From an uncultured SAR116 cluster alpha proteobacterium (lineage in GTDB: Bacteria; Pseudomonadota; Alphaproteobacteria; Puniceispirillales; GCA-002684695), in the NCBI GenBank assembly GCA_902539295.1, contig CACBIM010000001.1, positions 62,001 to 126,000 of the forward strand: a stretch of 64,000 nt of DNA, given 5' to 3'. This document shows, in pieces, positions 35,497-43,877 of this stretch. The notes under the pieces are model-generated. The model worked only from the letters and a program-made list of their open reading frames with translations, was not told the origin of the DNA and made no database searches. Positions within the stretch are counted from its first letter, which is position 1, and every line of letters begins with the position of its first letter. The translations under genes were made by a program, and so were the position numbers.

Positions 35497-35988
35497 TTAA
35501 TAAGTATCATAACATGACCCTAAAATTGAAGAATATATTTGATTTTTATTATCTTTATCAGGGTTAGCTTCTAATTTATAATTTAATGGTAATTTCCATT
35601 TTCTTTTAACTATAACAAGATTATTTTTTTTTACTTTTTTATATAAAAAAATTTGAGTGCTTAATAGCTCTTTATGTTGATTTTCTAAATCCCTATCATT
35701 TTCATTAGATGTTGCTATTAAAAGATCAGAGCTGTTGATAATAATTTTAAAAAAATCTGTTACAGCAAACCTATTTGCGGAAACATTTTCTATTAATAAT
35801 AATTCATTTTGTGGGTTTTTAAATAATTTTATATCTTCTAATTTTTTTTTATTTAAGTTTGGTAATTTACATAAAAATTCACTATTTGAATTATAAGGCT
35901 GAAAACCAGCATAGGAAACAAAGCTCCAAAATAATAATGGAAAAGCAAAAATAAAAATAAAAAACTGCTCTTTATAAGATAAGATCAT
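35497..35988 (-). CDS. Exported protein, function unknown, possible paralogue of neighbour
   Basis: 163 residues with a hydrophobic N-terminus (about 9-27, then YAGF) that looks like a signal peptide. FLCKLP early and LGSCYDTY at the end resemble the Cys positions of the neighbour at 34900. Lys- and Asn-rich. No domain recognised. Confidence 0.58.
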   Translation of the reverse strand: MILSYKEQFFIFIFAFPLLFWSFVSYAGFQPYNSNSEFLCKLPNLNKKKLEDIKLFKNPQNELLLIENVSANRFAVTDFFKIIINSSDLLIATSNENDRDLENQHKELLSTQIFLYKKVKKNNLVIVKRKWKLPLNYKLEANPDKDNKNQIYSSILGSCYDTY

Positions 35989-36066
35989 TTGAAAAGATTA
36001 TAAATTAATTGTTAAACAAATGTTAAATCTTTTTAATCAATAAATTCTTTTATAAAAGAAAGAAAA

Positions 36067-37032
36067 TTAAAAGTCTAAAGTTCCTTGAGTATTAGTTCCA
36101 TCTATTTTTTTTGAGCTAACTATATTTTTATCAAAACTTTCTAAAAAAAGCTCTAAATTATCTTCTAATAGAAAAGAGCATGCTTTTTTTTCTTTAATAA
36201 GTTTTTTATTTCCTTCTGCAAATCCATTTAAATAGGCTTCCTCAGGAAAATCAAGACAAACTAAATTACGGTTTTGCTTAATAGAGTGTTCAACAGTATG
36301 CATAGTCCCACCTTTTATAGCAGTCTCAATAACAAAAATTATATCACTAATGCCACTTTGAATTCTGTCTCTATCTACAAAATTATATTTAGTTGGTTTC
36401 GTTCCTATAAAATACTCTGTAATTAATAATCCATTTTTTTCAATTAATTCATCAGCTATAAATTTGCTTGATGATGGAAAAATCATATCAAGACCGTGAG
36501 CTAAAACGCCAATACCAATTCCTTGCTCGCTAACACATCCCTTGTGTGCATCAGCGTCACATCCAGATGCTAAACCACTAACAACTGTCGTTGAAAGTTT
36601 AGCTAGATCAGAACCTATTTTAAATGATGCATTTAAACCGTATTCTGAGGGTTCCCTTTTTCCTATGACTGCAATGCATCTCTCGCTATTCAGAGCTTCA
36701 ACGTTTCCTTTGGCAAACAAAATCAAAGGTGGATTATCTATTGATTTAATCCTTTTAGGAAAGTCATCACAATTTATGGTTAAAATTTTATGGCCTAAGT
36801 CTAGAGATTTATTAATTATTAAATTTGCTTTTTCAAAACAATCTTTAATTTGATCTTTTGAAACTTCTGGAAATTTAATACCTTTTTCAGAGTTCAATTT
36901 TATTTTATTATATAAGTCATCTTCATTTTGAATATCTTCATTAACTGTTTTTAAGAAATTAAGAGCTTTTTTATTTCCTACTTTTGGAATGCACAATAAT
37001 GATATTATTATTTTATCATAAATTTTTATCAT
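36067..37032 (-). CDS. DprA/Smf-like protein of a putative defence operon
   Basis: Rossmann-like DprA (SLOG superfamily) domain: AVIGKREPSEYGL, STTVVSGLASGCDADAHKG, GIGVLAHGLDMIFPSSS and SDIIFVIETAIKGGTMHTVEHSIKQ (given here in pieces). Housekeeping DprA loads RecA on incoming DNA; here the gene is the last of an operon with a PRTase and a RecQ-like helicase, suggesting a role as nucleotide- or DNA-binding sensor in defence. A longer frame starts at 37047, but ATG 37032 overlaps the PRTase stop as ATGA, the usual sign of coupling. 321 residues. Confidence 0.82.
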   Translation of the reverse strand: MIKIYDKIIISLLCIPKVGNKKALNFLKTVNEDIQNEDDLYNKIKLNSEKGIKFPEVSKDQIKDCFEKANLIINKSLDLGHKILTINCDDFPKRIKSIDNPPLILFAKGNVEALNSERCIAVIGKREPSEYGLNASFKIGSDLAKLSTTVVSGLASGCDADAHKGCVSEQGIGIGVLAHGLDMIFPSSSKFIADELIEKNGLLITEYFIGTKPTKYNFVDRDRIQSGISDIIFVIETAIKGGTMHTVEHSIKQNRNLVCLDFPEEAYLNGFAEGNKKLIKEKKACSFLLEDNLELFLESFDKNIVSSKKIDGTNTQGTLDF

Positions 37033-37850
37033 TGAATTGTTTTCCAAATAGCAAATTTCACAACACTTTTCGCACCCTCTTCAATATCAAAAGGTTTTTT
37101 TAAAATTTCGCTGCAAGCATCTAGTGAATTGCCAGATGTCACAACATCATCAATTAATAGAACATCCTTATTTTTGAAAATATCAATATAATTTGGTTCA
37201 ATTGAATCAAAATGAACCTTTTTTGATCTATCACTACCCTTCATCTTCAATTGTTGAATGGTATTTTTCCTAATTAAGCAAGAAGAGCCATCAATTCTAT
37301 CCATTTTTGCAAGGTCTTTGGTTACCTTTACTATAGTACTTGCGTTATTTCCTTTAGAATGAGAAGGAACACAACACAAAACAATATTTTTTTTGATAAT
37401 TTTATCTAAATAGTTTGTAACTTTTATAATGAGGTTCTGATCATTTGAGTATTTGAAGGCGCGTGCAGTTTTAGTGCTTTTAACAGTATTTTTATCAGAT
37501 GTTTTCCAATTGTCTTTTTTTGTATAATAATCAATAAAATAGCACTCCGTTTCTTCTGAGTATTCTAATTTATCTTTGTTATTAAAAAAGTTTAAAGGAT
37601 TATTATTGTTATTTTCCTGAATTTTAATTTTAGAAATTAGAGAGCCGGAATAATATTCATTTTTTTTTGAAACAAAATTAATTAATATTTTATATCCTTT
37701 TTGAACTTCAAATTTACTAGACTTATGGTTAACTTTCTCGATAACTTCTCCATTGTCGCTAAGAACTTTTAATTCTTTCCAATCCTCTGGATTGCCGTAT
37801 TTTCCAGTATCTTCTTTGATATCTATGATTGTAACTTCTTTATTAATCAT
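37029..37850 (-). CDS. ComF-like phosphoribosyltransferase of a putative defence operon
   Basis: 273 residues. The C-terminal half holds the type I PRTase PRPP loop VLLIDDVVTSGNSL near 226-240 and a CCVPSHSKG segment typical of ComF-like proteins. The N-terminal 100 residues look like a beta-rich OB-type domain and are not part of ComF. PRTases of this kind paired with DprA and helicases occur in predicted phage-defence loci, where they may make or use a modified nucleotide. Its stop overlaps the DprA start. Confidence 0.8.
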   Translation of the reverse strand: MINKEVTIIDIKEDTGKYGNPEDWKELKVLSDNGEVIEKVNHKSSKFEVQKGYKILINFVSKKNEYYSGSLISKIKIQENNNNNPLNFFNNKDKLEYSEETECYFIDYYTKKDNWKTSDKNTVKSTKTARAFKYSNDQNLIIKVTNYLDKIIKKNIVLCCVPSHSKGNNASTIVKVTKDLAKMDRIDGSSCLIRKNTIQQLKMKGSDRSKKVHFDSIEPNYIDIFKNKDVLLIDDVVTSGNSLDACSEILKKPFDIEEGAKSVVKFAIWKTIQ

Positions 37851-37912
37851 TATTTAGAACCTTTGGTGTAAAATGAGTTAATAAAAATTTGATATACTAA
37901 ACATATGAAATT

Positions 37913-38347
37913 TTAAAAAAATAGGATATAAATTGAATTAAATGCTAATAATAAAAGTGTAATAGAAACAAATGTCTTTAAAGTTCTATAAATAGACGAT
38001 TGATTAATTTCTATTTCATTTAATCTTTTACTAAAGTCTGAAATAGTATTTGATAAATCATCACTATTCTTTTTAAGATGATCTTTAATCTCACTTTCTA
38101 ATTTTGAAATATAATTTCTTAAAACGGTATTATTTTTTTCTGCTTCATTTGGTAATTTTTCAATTTTTTCAACTAATTTCTTAAATCTTAATTCAATAGA
38201 ATTATAGTTTTTTTCAATATTTTTTGGTAATTCATTCAACTCATCATGTAGAACTTGAAATTGCTCTAAATAATCAGCAATTTTTTCAATTTTTTTGCCA
38301 TTTTTTTCTAATTTTTTGATTGTATCTTCAGTTTTTGATAAATCCAT
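37913..38347 (-). CDS. Coiled-coil protein with C-terminal membrane helix
   Basis: 144 residues. Residues 1-115 are a predicted long coiled coil rich in Lys, Glu and Asn; 121-143 is a hydrophobic helix (FVSITLLLLAFNSIYILFF), so the protein is tail-anchored with the coil in the cytoplasm. It lies between the helicase (12 bases) and the PRTase (62 bases) on the same strand. As part of the operon it may tether the complex to the membrane or act as effector; no family known to me. Confidence 0.68.
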   Translation of the reverse strand: MDLSKTEDTIKKLEKNGKKIEKIADYLEQFQVLHDELNELPKNIEKNYNSIELRFKKLVEKIEKLPNEAEKNNTVLRNYISKLESEIKDHLKKNSDDLSNTISDFSKRLNEIEINQSSIYRTLKTFVSITLLLLAFNSIYILFF

Positions 38348-38359
38348 AAAAGAAACCCT

Positions 38360-41300
38360 TTAAAAAACCTTATCTAACCGATTATTAATATTTTTAATAT
38401 ATGTCAAAGCGGTATGGTTGTCTTGTAAATAACTATGAATTAAAATTAACTCATCTATGTTATCTATTTTTGGATCAAGAACTTCTGAAAATTTAAGTTT
38501 TTCTTTTTCGTCAAGCAAGGACGTAAATTTCAAAAGATTTTCGAGTGTATTTTTCCATGTTTTTGTTTCTTGCTTCGCGACAGAAATAAATGAAACAAGC
38601 CTTCCTTTTCCGTCTTGATCATCAAAATTGTTTGTTATCAATCTGCACATAGAACTAAGTAAATCTAACCATGGGTTATTACTATAACTTTCTAACCAAC
38701 GCGCTAAAGAATACATTATTTCTTCAATTTGATCATGAGGTATTAATTTATTATCTTTTATTAATATCTCGTTAAGGTGTTTAGGGGCTAACTCATAAGT
38801 ACTTTCTAAAAATTTTCCAATATCAGTTGTCTGGCTATCTACCCTGAAAAAAGCATCAATTTTTCTTTTAAATTCATCAGGACCACTTTCTTTATAGTCT
38901 AAACAACAATCATAGAGTGTTTTTAGAGATTGTCGCCTATTGTAAAGAAAATTTTCATGGTTCCATTGTAAAAGATATTTAATAAATTCTTCTTTTTTGT
39001 TCTTTATATCATTTGAATTAAGAATATTTTCTATTTCTTCTATTTGAATTTTATTTTCAGAAATACTAAGTTGGTACTTTTCTATATGTTTAATTAAGTT
39101 TTTTGCAATTTCATTATCACTTAATCTACTGTATTTAACTTGATAATTTTTTTGGAAAAAATCATTTACTGTCCAGTCATTCACAATCCCTAACTGAAAT
39201 AATCTATATATATTTTTCTCAACTTTATTATTTGTTTCTGATTCTGTATCTGTTCCCTTGTAAATACTAGCCGAGCCTTCTTTATTTCTATAAAGATCTT
39301 CTAAAATATTAAGGCAACCAGATAATTCATCCTCTATAGTATTATCATTAGCTATAAAATATATCTGTCGTTTAAAATCCCCTTTTTTATCTTGATATCC
39401 TTTTTGATAAATCATTAATTCTTGAGTTGTAGTTTTTTTATTAGTGATTTCTCTTGGAATAGCTTCTTTTTCCTCAGAAAATAAAACTATGTTCTCAGCA
39501 TTATTACCATCTCTGCCAGTTCTTCCTGCTTCTTGATAAAGCGCTTCCATTGACTCTGGCATAGCAAAATGAACTGAGAATCTAATATTTTTTTTATTAA
39601 TACCCATTCCAAAAGCCTTGGTTGCAAACATTAATTGAATAGTATTATCTTTAAATTCCTTTTGGACCTTTTTTTTATAAATTTCAAACTCATCGCTCCT
39701 TTTTTTAAATTTATTATTGTTAGAAATCCATTTTTCAGGAGCTTTGCCGGAAAACAAACCTGTTTTAATATTTGGAAAAACTCTTTTTATCGTTTGTTCT
39801 AAATTAAAACTGCCATATTCATTGTTTACAAAAGGAGAGAAAACTATTCCTGCAGAATTATTTGAGAGATATGATTTTTTAATCATTTTGAACACAGTTT
39901 CTTCGAGCTTTTTGAATTTATTATTTCCAGCATTAATCACATTAAAATTTAATTCTTTACGGCTGTTATCCATCTTATAAACAACATCTGTATCTTTTAA
40001 TTTAAGTTCTACCTTAATATCCTCTAAGACTGCTAGAGATGCTGTCGCTGTCAAAGAGATAACTGGAGTATTAATTTTAATGACTGAATATAAAGTATTT
40101 GCTAGTGCTAGGTATGAAGTCCTAAAACTGTGCCCCCATTCAGAAAGGCAGTGCACTTCATCAATAACTATATAAGAAATAAGATTTCTGTTAGATAAAA
40201 TTACTATTTCTTTTCTAAAACTTTCTACTTGAAATCTTTCAGGGGTTATAAATAAAAATTGTGTTTTTCCAGACCTGATTTTTTCATAAATTAACTCTCT
40301 TTCCTGTGGATCTTGGCCACCCATAATAAATTCTGAACGACCTGAAAATCCAAGTTTATCTAATTCGTCAACATGGTCACGCATTAGAGCTTGAATTGGG
40401 CAAATAACAATGCAGCAGCCTAATTGAAGGCTTGATGTTAATTGAAAACAAAGTGACTTTCCTCCCCCAGTAGGTAAAAGTCCTAGTGTATTTCCTTGAT
40501 CAAAAATTTTATTCAAAATTGATAATTGACCATCTTTAAAGTCTGCATATCCAAAAAATTGAAACAAAAGTTTATTTAACGAATTGTATTTTTCTGAAAA
40601 AGGAAGGGATTTAAATCTTTTGACTATGTCAAGTTTGTCAGGTTTAGTTTTTAATATACTATGGTCTTTTTGAATTTCTTTAGTTAATTTTCCATCTTTT
40701 GATCGCCACTTATATAAATTTACGTAACTATTTCTGACTTTTATATAATTACTTTTATTGTCATCAAATCTTTTGAATAATTTAAAATCAATAACAAGTT
40801 CATTGCTATTTTCTTTAGCAGGCGCATTTGTAAGCTTAATATTAATTTTTGGTTTTTCTAATTTTTCTTCACCTAATTGAGCAATAGGTAACATCCATTC
40901 GAATAAATCATCACAAGCAAGTTTTGCCCAATTAAAACTAGACACAACATCTGAATGAACGATTAAATTCCATGATTTAGAATTTAATTTCAAAAAACCT
41001 GATTTTATTAATTCTAATAGAACAACTTGAAATCTACAAATTGCAGTAGCTGTATAATGATAGCTTTCTTTCAAATATTGCTTTTCATCAAAAACTTTCT
41101 TTAATCGGTTAATATCTTTATTTTTTTTCAAAAAATCATAAATTATACTTATTTTTGCGTAGTAATCTTTATCTCGTAATCTAACTGATTTTGAACTAAT
41201 TCTTACAGTGTTTATATCAATATTGCCTAAAGCCTCATCTCTTACTTTATCTATTTCCTTTTGATTTTCATCGGCATGTTGCGCACCGTCAATTTCAATA

Positions 41301-41869
41301 ACTAAATCAACTCTAGGAATGAAAAAATCAACCCTCGATAAAGGATTAATTTCTTTAGAAATTTGAGGACAAAAATTTACAATCTCATATTCTGGAATAA
41401 TTAAATTGGTAACAAAAGAGTAATCCTCTAAGTCTTTTGATAAGTTTCTATAAAATAATAAAGCTGGATTATCATTTACATCATTAGAATTTCCGAGAAT
41501 AGTTTTTTCCGACCATTCTGGTTGTTGATCATTAATAAGATGCAGTAAATCATTTTTATTATAAGTATCATTTGGAAAATGTTTTTTAAGTTGATTAATT
41601 AAATAATGAGAAGGTGAAGATGGGCATCCTCTAAATAACAATTTTTCAGTTATATCAACAAAAAAAGGTATATTTGATATTATTTCTTCATCTTCAGGTA
41701 AATTTTCAATATAGAAATTTAATTCTGTACTATAAAATCCACATGTGAACTCATCAGAATGCTCTATAAATTTTTTTGTATCTAATTCTGTATAATAATC
41801 TTTTGATAGATCAGACCCAAAATCATCTATTATTGACTGCCAAGTATTGTCTCTTTTTAATTTTTGCAT
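38360..41869 (-). CDS. Large RecQ-like helicase with N-terminal DUF559/Vsr-like nuclease domain
   Basis: 1169 residues. Around 180-215 is a restriction-endonuclease-like core: VDFFIPRVDLVIEIDG with Asp181 and Glu192/Asp194, then QHADENQKEIDKVRDEAL. The SF2 RecQ-type motor runs from about 440: motif I LLPTGGGKS (464-472), DEVH box 570-573, SATA-type LTATAS, and motif VI QEAGRTGRDG. The last 300 residues are unassigned. It should unwind DNA 3' to 5' and may cut it. First gene of a four-gene minus-strand operon (helicase, coiled-coil membrane protein, PRTase, DprA), which I read as an anti-phage system. Confidence 0.88.
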   Translation of the reverse strand: MQKLKRDNTWQSIIDDFGSDLSKDYYTELDTKKFIEHSDEFTCGFYSTELNFYIENLPEDEEIISNIPFFVDITEKLLFRGCPSSPSHYLINQLKKHFPNDTYNKNDLLHLINDQQPEWSEKTILGNSNDVNDNPALLFYRNLSKDLEDYSFVTNLIIPEYEIVNFCPQISKEINPLSRVDFFIPRVDLVIEIDGAQHADENQKEIDKVRDEALGNIDINTVRISSKSVRLRDKDYYAKISIIYDFLKKNKDINRLKKVFDEKQYLKESYHYTATAICRFQVVLLELIKSGFLKLNSKSWNLIVHSDVVSSFNWAKLACDDLFEWMLPIAQLGEEKLEKPKINIKLTNAPAKENSNELVIDFKLFKRFDDNKSNYIKVRNSYVNLYKWRSKDGKLTKEIQKDHSILKTKPDKLDIVKRFKSLPFSEKYNSLNKLLFQFFGYADFKDGQLSILNKIFDQGNTLGLLPTGGGKSLCFQLTSSLQLGCCIVICPIQALMRDHVDELDKLGFSGRSEFIMGGQDPQERELIYEKIRSGKTQFLFITPERFQVESFRKEIVILSNRNLISYIVIDEVHCLSEWGHSFRTSYLALANTLYSVIKINTPVISLTATASLAVLEDIKVELKLKDTDVVYKMDNSRKELNFNVINAGNNKFKKLEETVFKMIKKSYLSNNSAGIVFSPFVNNEYGSFNLEQTIKRVFPNIKTGLFSGKAPEKWISNNNKFKKRSDEFEIYKKKVQKEFKDNTIQLMFATKAFGMGINKKNIRFSVHFAMPESMEALYQEAGRTGRDGNNAENIVLFSEEKEAIPREITNKKTTTQELMIYQKGYQDKKGDFKRQIYFIANDNTIEDELSGCLNILEDLYRNKEGSASIYKGTDTESETNNKVEKNIYRLFQLGIVNDWTVNDFFQKNYQVKYSRLSDNEIAKNLIKHIEKYQLSISENKIQIEEIENILNSNDIKNKKEEFIKYLLQWNHENFLYNRRQSLKTLYDCCLDYKESGPDEFKRKIDAFFRVDSQTTDIGKFLESTYELAPKHLNEILIKDNKLIPHDQIEEIMYSLARWLESYSNNPWLDLLSSMCRLITNNFDDQDGKGRLVSFISVAKQETKTWKNTLENLLKFTSLLDEKEKLKFSEVLDPKIDNIDELILIHSYLQDNHTALTYIKNINNRLDKVF

Positions 41870-42038
41870 TTACAACATCAAGTATAGTTATAAATTATCT
41901 TTTATTTGTTTATGAAATTTCTAATAATGGCAAGAATTTTAAAAATATTATTATAATATCTGTACTTTTTTTTTATTAGCTCTCTAAATAAAAGAAACTT
42001 ATTAAAATTAATGTGTATTTGATTTAAAAACATCTATT

Positions 42039-42755
42039 TTGAAAAAATTAGCAATGTTAAATAATAATTATAATTTATCTGAATTGAACAAAGAAAATCC
42101 AAATATAATTTGGATAATTTTAATTTTTATTACCCTAATTTGCTGGGCATTTATTCTCTATTCTAAGCCAATAAGTAATAATTCAAGATCAATATATATC
42201 CAAGAACCAGAAATCATTAAAGAAGAACCAGATAACATACCAAAACCAAAACAAGAAATCATTAAAGAAGAACCAGATAACATACTAAAACCAAAACAAG
42301 AAATCATTAAAGAAGAACCAGATAACCCACCTAAACCAGAACCAGAAATCATTAAAGAAGAGCCAGATTATCAACCGCAACTTGAAACTAAGAAAAAGAA
42401 GATAAATGAAAATTGTCCAAACAGAGACAAAAAGGGAAACTGCACTAACCTAAAGATAAGTCCAGATAACCCACCTAAACCAGAACCAGAAATAATTAAA
42501 AAAGAACCAGATAACCCACCACAAATTAAAACTAAGAAAAAGGAGATAAATGAAAATTGTCCAAACAGAGACAAAAAGGGAAACTGCACTAACCTAAAGA
42601 TAAGTCCAGATAACCCACCTAAACCAGAACCAGAAATAATTAAAAAAGAACCAGATAACCCACCACAAATTAAAACTAAGAAAAAGGAGATAAATGAAAA
42701 TTGTCCAAACAGAGACAAAAAGGGAAACTGTACTAACCTAAAAACAAGTCAATAA
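42039..42755 (+). CDS. Membrane-anchored Pro/Glu/Lys-rich tandem repeat protein
   Basis: 238 residues from TTG 42039 or 233 from ATG 42054; neither has a clear SD. One membrane helix (about 28-47) is followed by repeats: first a 15-residue unit (EIIKEEPDN.PKPKQ) three to four times, then two full 48-residue units and a partial one, each with NENCPNRDKKGNCTNLK. The Pro-rich part should be extended, like TonB or wall-spanning linkers, and each unit offers a Cys pair. No known family. Confidence 0.62.
   Translation: MKKLAMLNNNYNLSELNKENPNIIWIILIFITLICWAFILYSKPISNNSRSIYIQEPEIIKEEPDNIPKPKQEIIKEEPDNILKPKQEIIKEEPDNPPKPEPEIIKEEPDYQPQLETKKKKINENCPNRDKKGNCTNLKISPDNPPKPEPEIIKKEPDNPPQIKTKKKEINENCPNRDKKGNCTNLKISPDNPPKPEPEIIKKEPDNPPQIKTKKKEINENCPNRDKKGNCTNLKTSQ
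42451..42738 (+). repeat. Two tandem 144-bp units in the Pro/Glu/Lys-rich gene
   Basis: Units 42451-42594 and 42595-42738 are almost identical at DNA level, and a partial, more divergent unit precedes them. 144 bases is 48 codons, so expansion or loss keeps frame. The near identity points to recent duplication. Confidence 0.88.
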
Positions 42756-42904
42756 TTACAAATGCAAAAATTTTTTGCAAGTAAAAACTGAAGATATATT
42801 AATAAACTATTGTTGTTATTATTAAATATTTATTAATTGGCCATATTCTGGCCTTAAATCTTTGACATTGATTTTCCATTGTTAACTATTAAAAGGTATT
42901 TAAA

Positions 42905-43232
42905 ATGGAACTAGAAAATAAATTTTTATTATCAATTAAAGAAGCATCAATTTTTATTATCAATTAAAGAAGCATCAATTTTTACTGGATTGTCTAAATC
43001 AACGATCAAAAGACTAATGGAGATTGATGATTTTGTTGAGGGAATAAAAATTACTGCTAGAAGGTTAGTTTTTAAAAGGTCAAATATTGAAAATTGGATA
43101 AATTCAAGACCTAAACTAATGTCTCAAATAAGTGATAATAAAAAGAAGGTTCGTTGTCCCTCTTCCTCTCTTGAATTAGACATAGCTTATAAAATTGAGC
43201 TAGATCAACTAAAGCAACGTAGAGGGCTTTGA
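42905..43232 (+). pseudogene. AlpA/excisionase-type HTH regulator, frameshifted by a 28-bp tandem duplication
   Basis: ATG 42905 opens MELENKFLLSIKEASIF, but a direct duplication of 28 bases (42921-42976) shifts the frame and a stop comes at residue 21. Deleting one copy joins the start to the downstream frame (SIFTGLSKSTIKRL, then NIENWINSRPK), giving about 99 residues with the MerR/AlpA-like DNA-binding fold typical of integrative elements. The rest is undamaged, so the break is recent or reversible. A TTG at 42990 could start a shortened protein but would lose the first helix. -35-like TTGACA lies upstream at about 42872. Confidence 0.8.
42921..42976 (+). repeat. 28-bp tandem duplication in the AlpA-like gene
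   Basis: Two perfect 28-base copies (42921-42948 and 42949-42976), followed by seven bases of a third (42977-42983) before the sequence diverges. Not a multiple of three. A candidate for on/off switching by slippage or recombination. Confidence 0.92.
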
Positions 43233-43233
43233 G

Positions 43234-43668
43234 ATGGGTAAAAGAAATAAACAAAATAAATCGCTCAAAGGTCGTTTTATGGCTATACCAAATCATCTAT
43301 GGGATAGTGCAGCTATGAGAGATTGTGACGCGGCAAGTAGAGTTGTATTTCTTGAGATACTTAGAAGATATGATGGCTTTAATAATGGACGTATACCTCT
43401 TAGTGTTCGTGAAGCAGCAGAAAAAGTAAATATATCTAAAGGTACAGCTAATAATAAAATACACAATCTTGTTAAAGTAGGTTTAATCAGCATTACTAAA
43501 AATTCAGGATTTAATATGAAGGGTAGAACTTCAAGAGAATACGAGCTCACATTTCATCCCAGTAATAATAGGCCTGCTAAAAATTTATTTAAATGTTACC
43601 AGAAAAAGAACAGTACAACTCCAAATACTTTCAGTTTAATAAGAGATACTGTTAGAAAGATTGGTTGA
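43234..43668 (+). CDS. Winged-HTH protein of replication-initiator or phage-regulator type
   Basis: 144 residues. GRFMAIPNHLWDS at the start and LSVREAAEKVNISKGTANNKIHNLVKVGLI (shown in part) form a helix-turn-helix typical of small phage- or island-borne HTH proteins that sit next to AlpA and may control replication. The start ATG lies one base after the AlpA-like frame, so the two are one operon; C-terminal 40 residues are basic. The exact function is unknown. Confidence 0.7.
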   Translation: MGKRNKQNKSLKGRFMAIPNHLWDSAAMRDCDAASRVVFLEILRRYDGFNNGRIPLSVREAAEKVNISKGTANNKIHNLVKVGLISITKNSGFNMKGRTSREYELTFHPSNNRPAKNLFKCYQKKNSTTPNTFSLIRDTVRKIG

Positions 43669-43684
43669 TTAAAATTAAATATAT

Positions 43685-43749
43685 GAGTGTAAAATTAGGT
43701 ACTGTAAGGGTTTATATAAAAAATTCACAGTATAGAAAGGAGTACACTC
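43685..43749. repeat. Nested imperfect inverted repeat (possible origin, operator or RNA structure)
   Basis: GAGTGTA (43685-43691) pairs with TACACTC (43743-43749), and inside it TACTGT (43700-43705) pairs with ACAGTA (43727-43732), with internal loops. It lies in the 209-base gap just after the HTH gene and before an AT-rich alternating TA run (43750-43762). Placement after a replication-type protein suggests an origin or operator; this is inference. Confidence 0.5.
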
Positions 43750-43877
43750 TATATATATATACCATATAAGGGAAACTATTGTTAAATCAGTAAAGAATAA
43801 ACCTCCATATAACCCCAATTTAAGTTATTTGAAATTAATTAAAATTAGTGCATAGTAGCTTATTTAAGGAAAATATA

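Noticed and set aside
42371-42718. Minus-strand repeated open frame
   Set aside because: Antisense shadow of the Pro/Glu/Lys repeats; no SD and no family pattern.
42180-42738. Regular DNA repeats that could suggest a CRISPR array
   Set aside because: Units are contiguous, in frame and without unique spacers; they encode protein repeats. No cas genes in the window.
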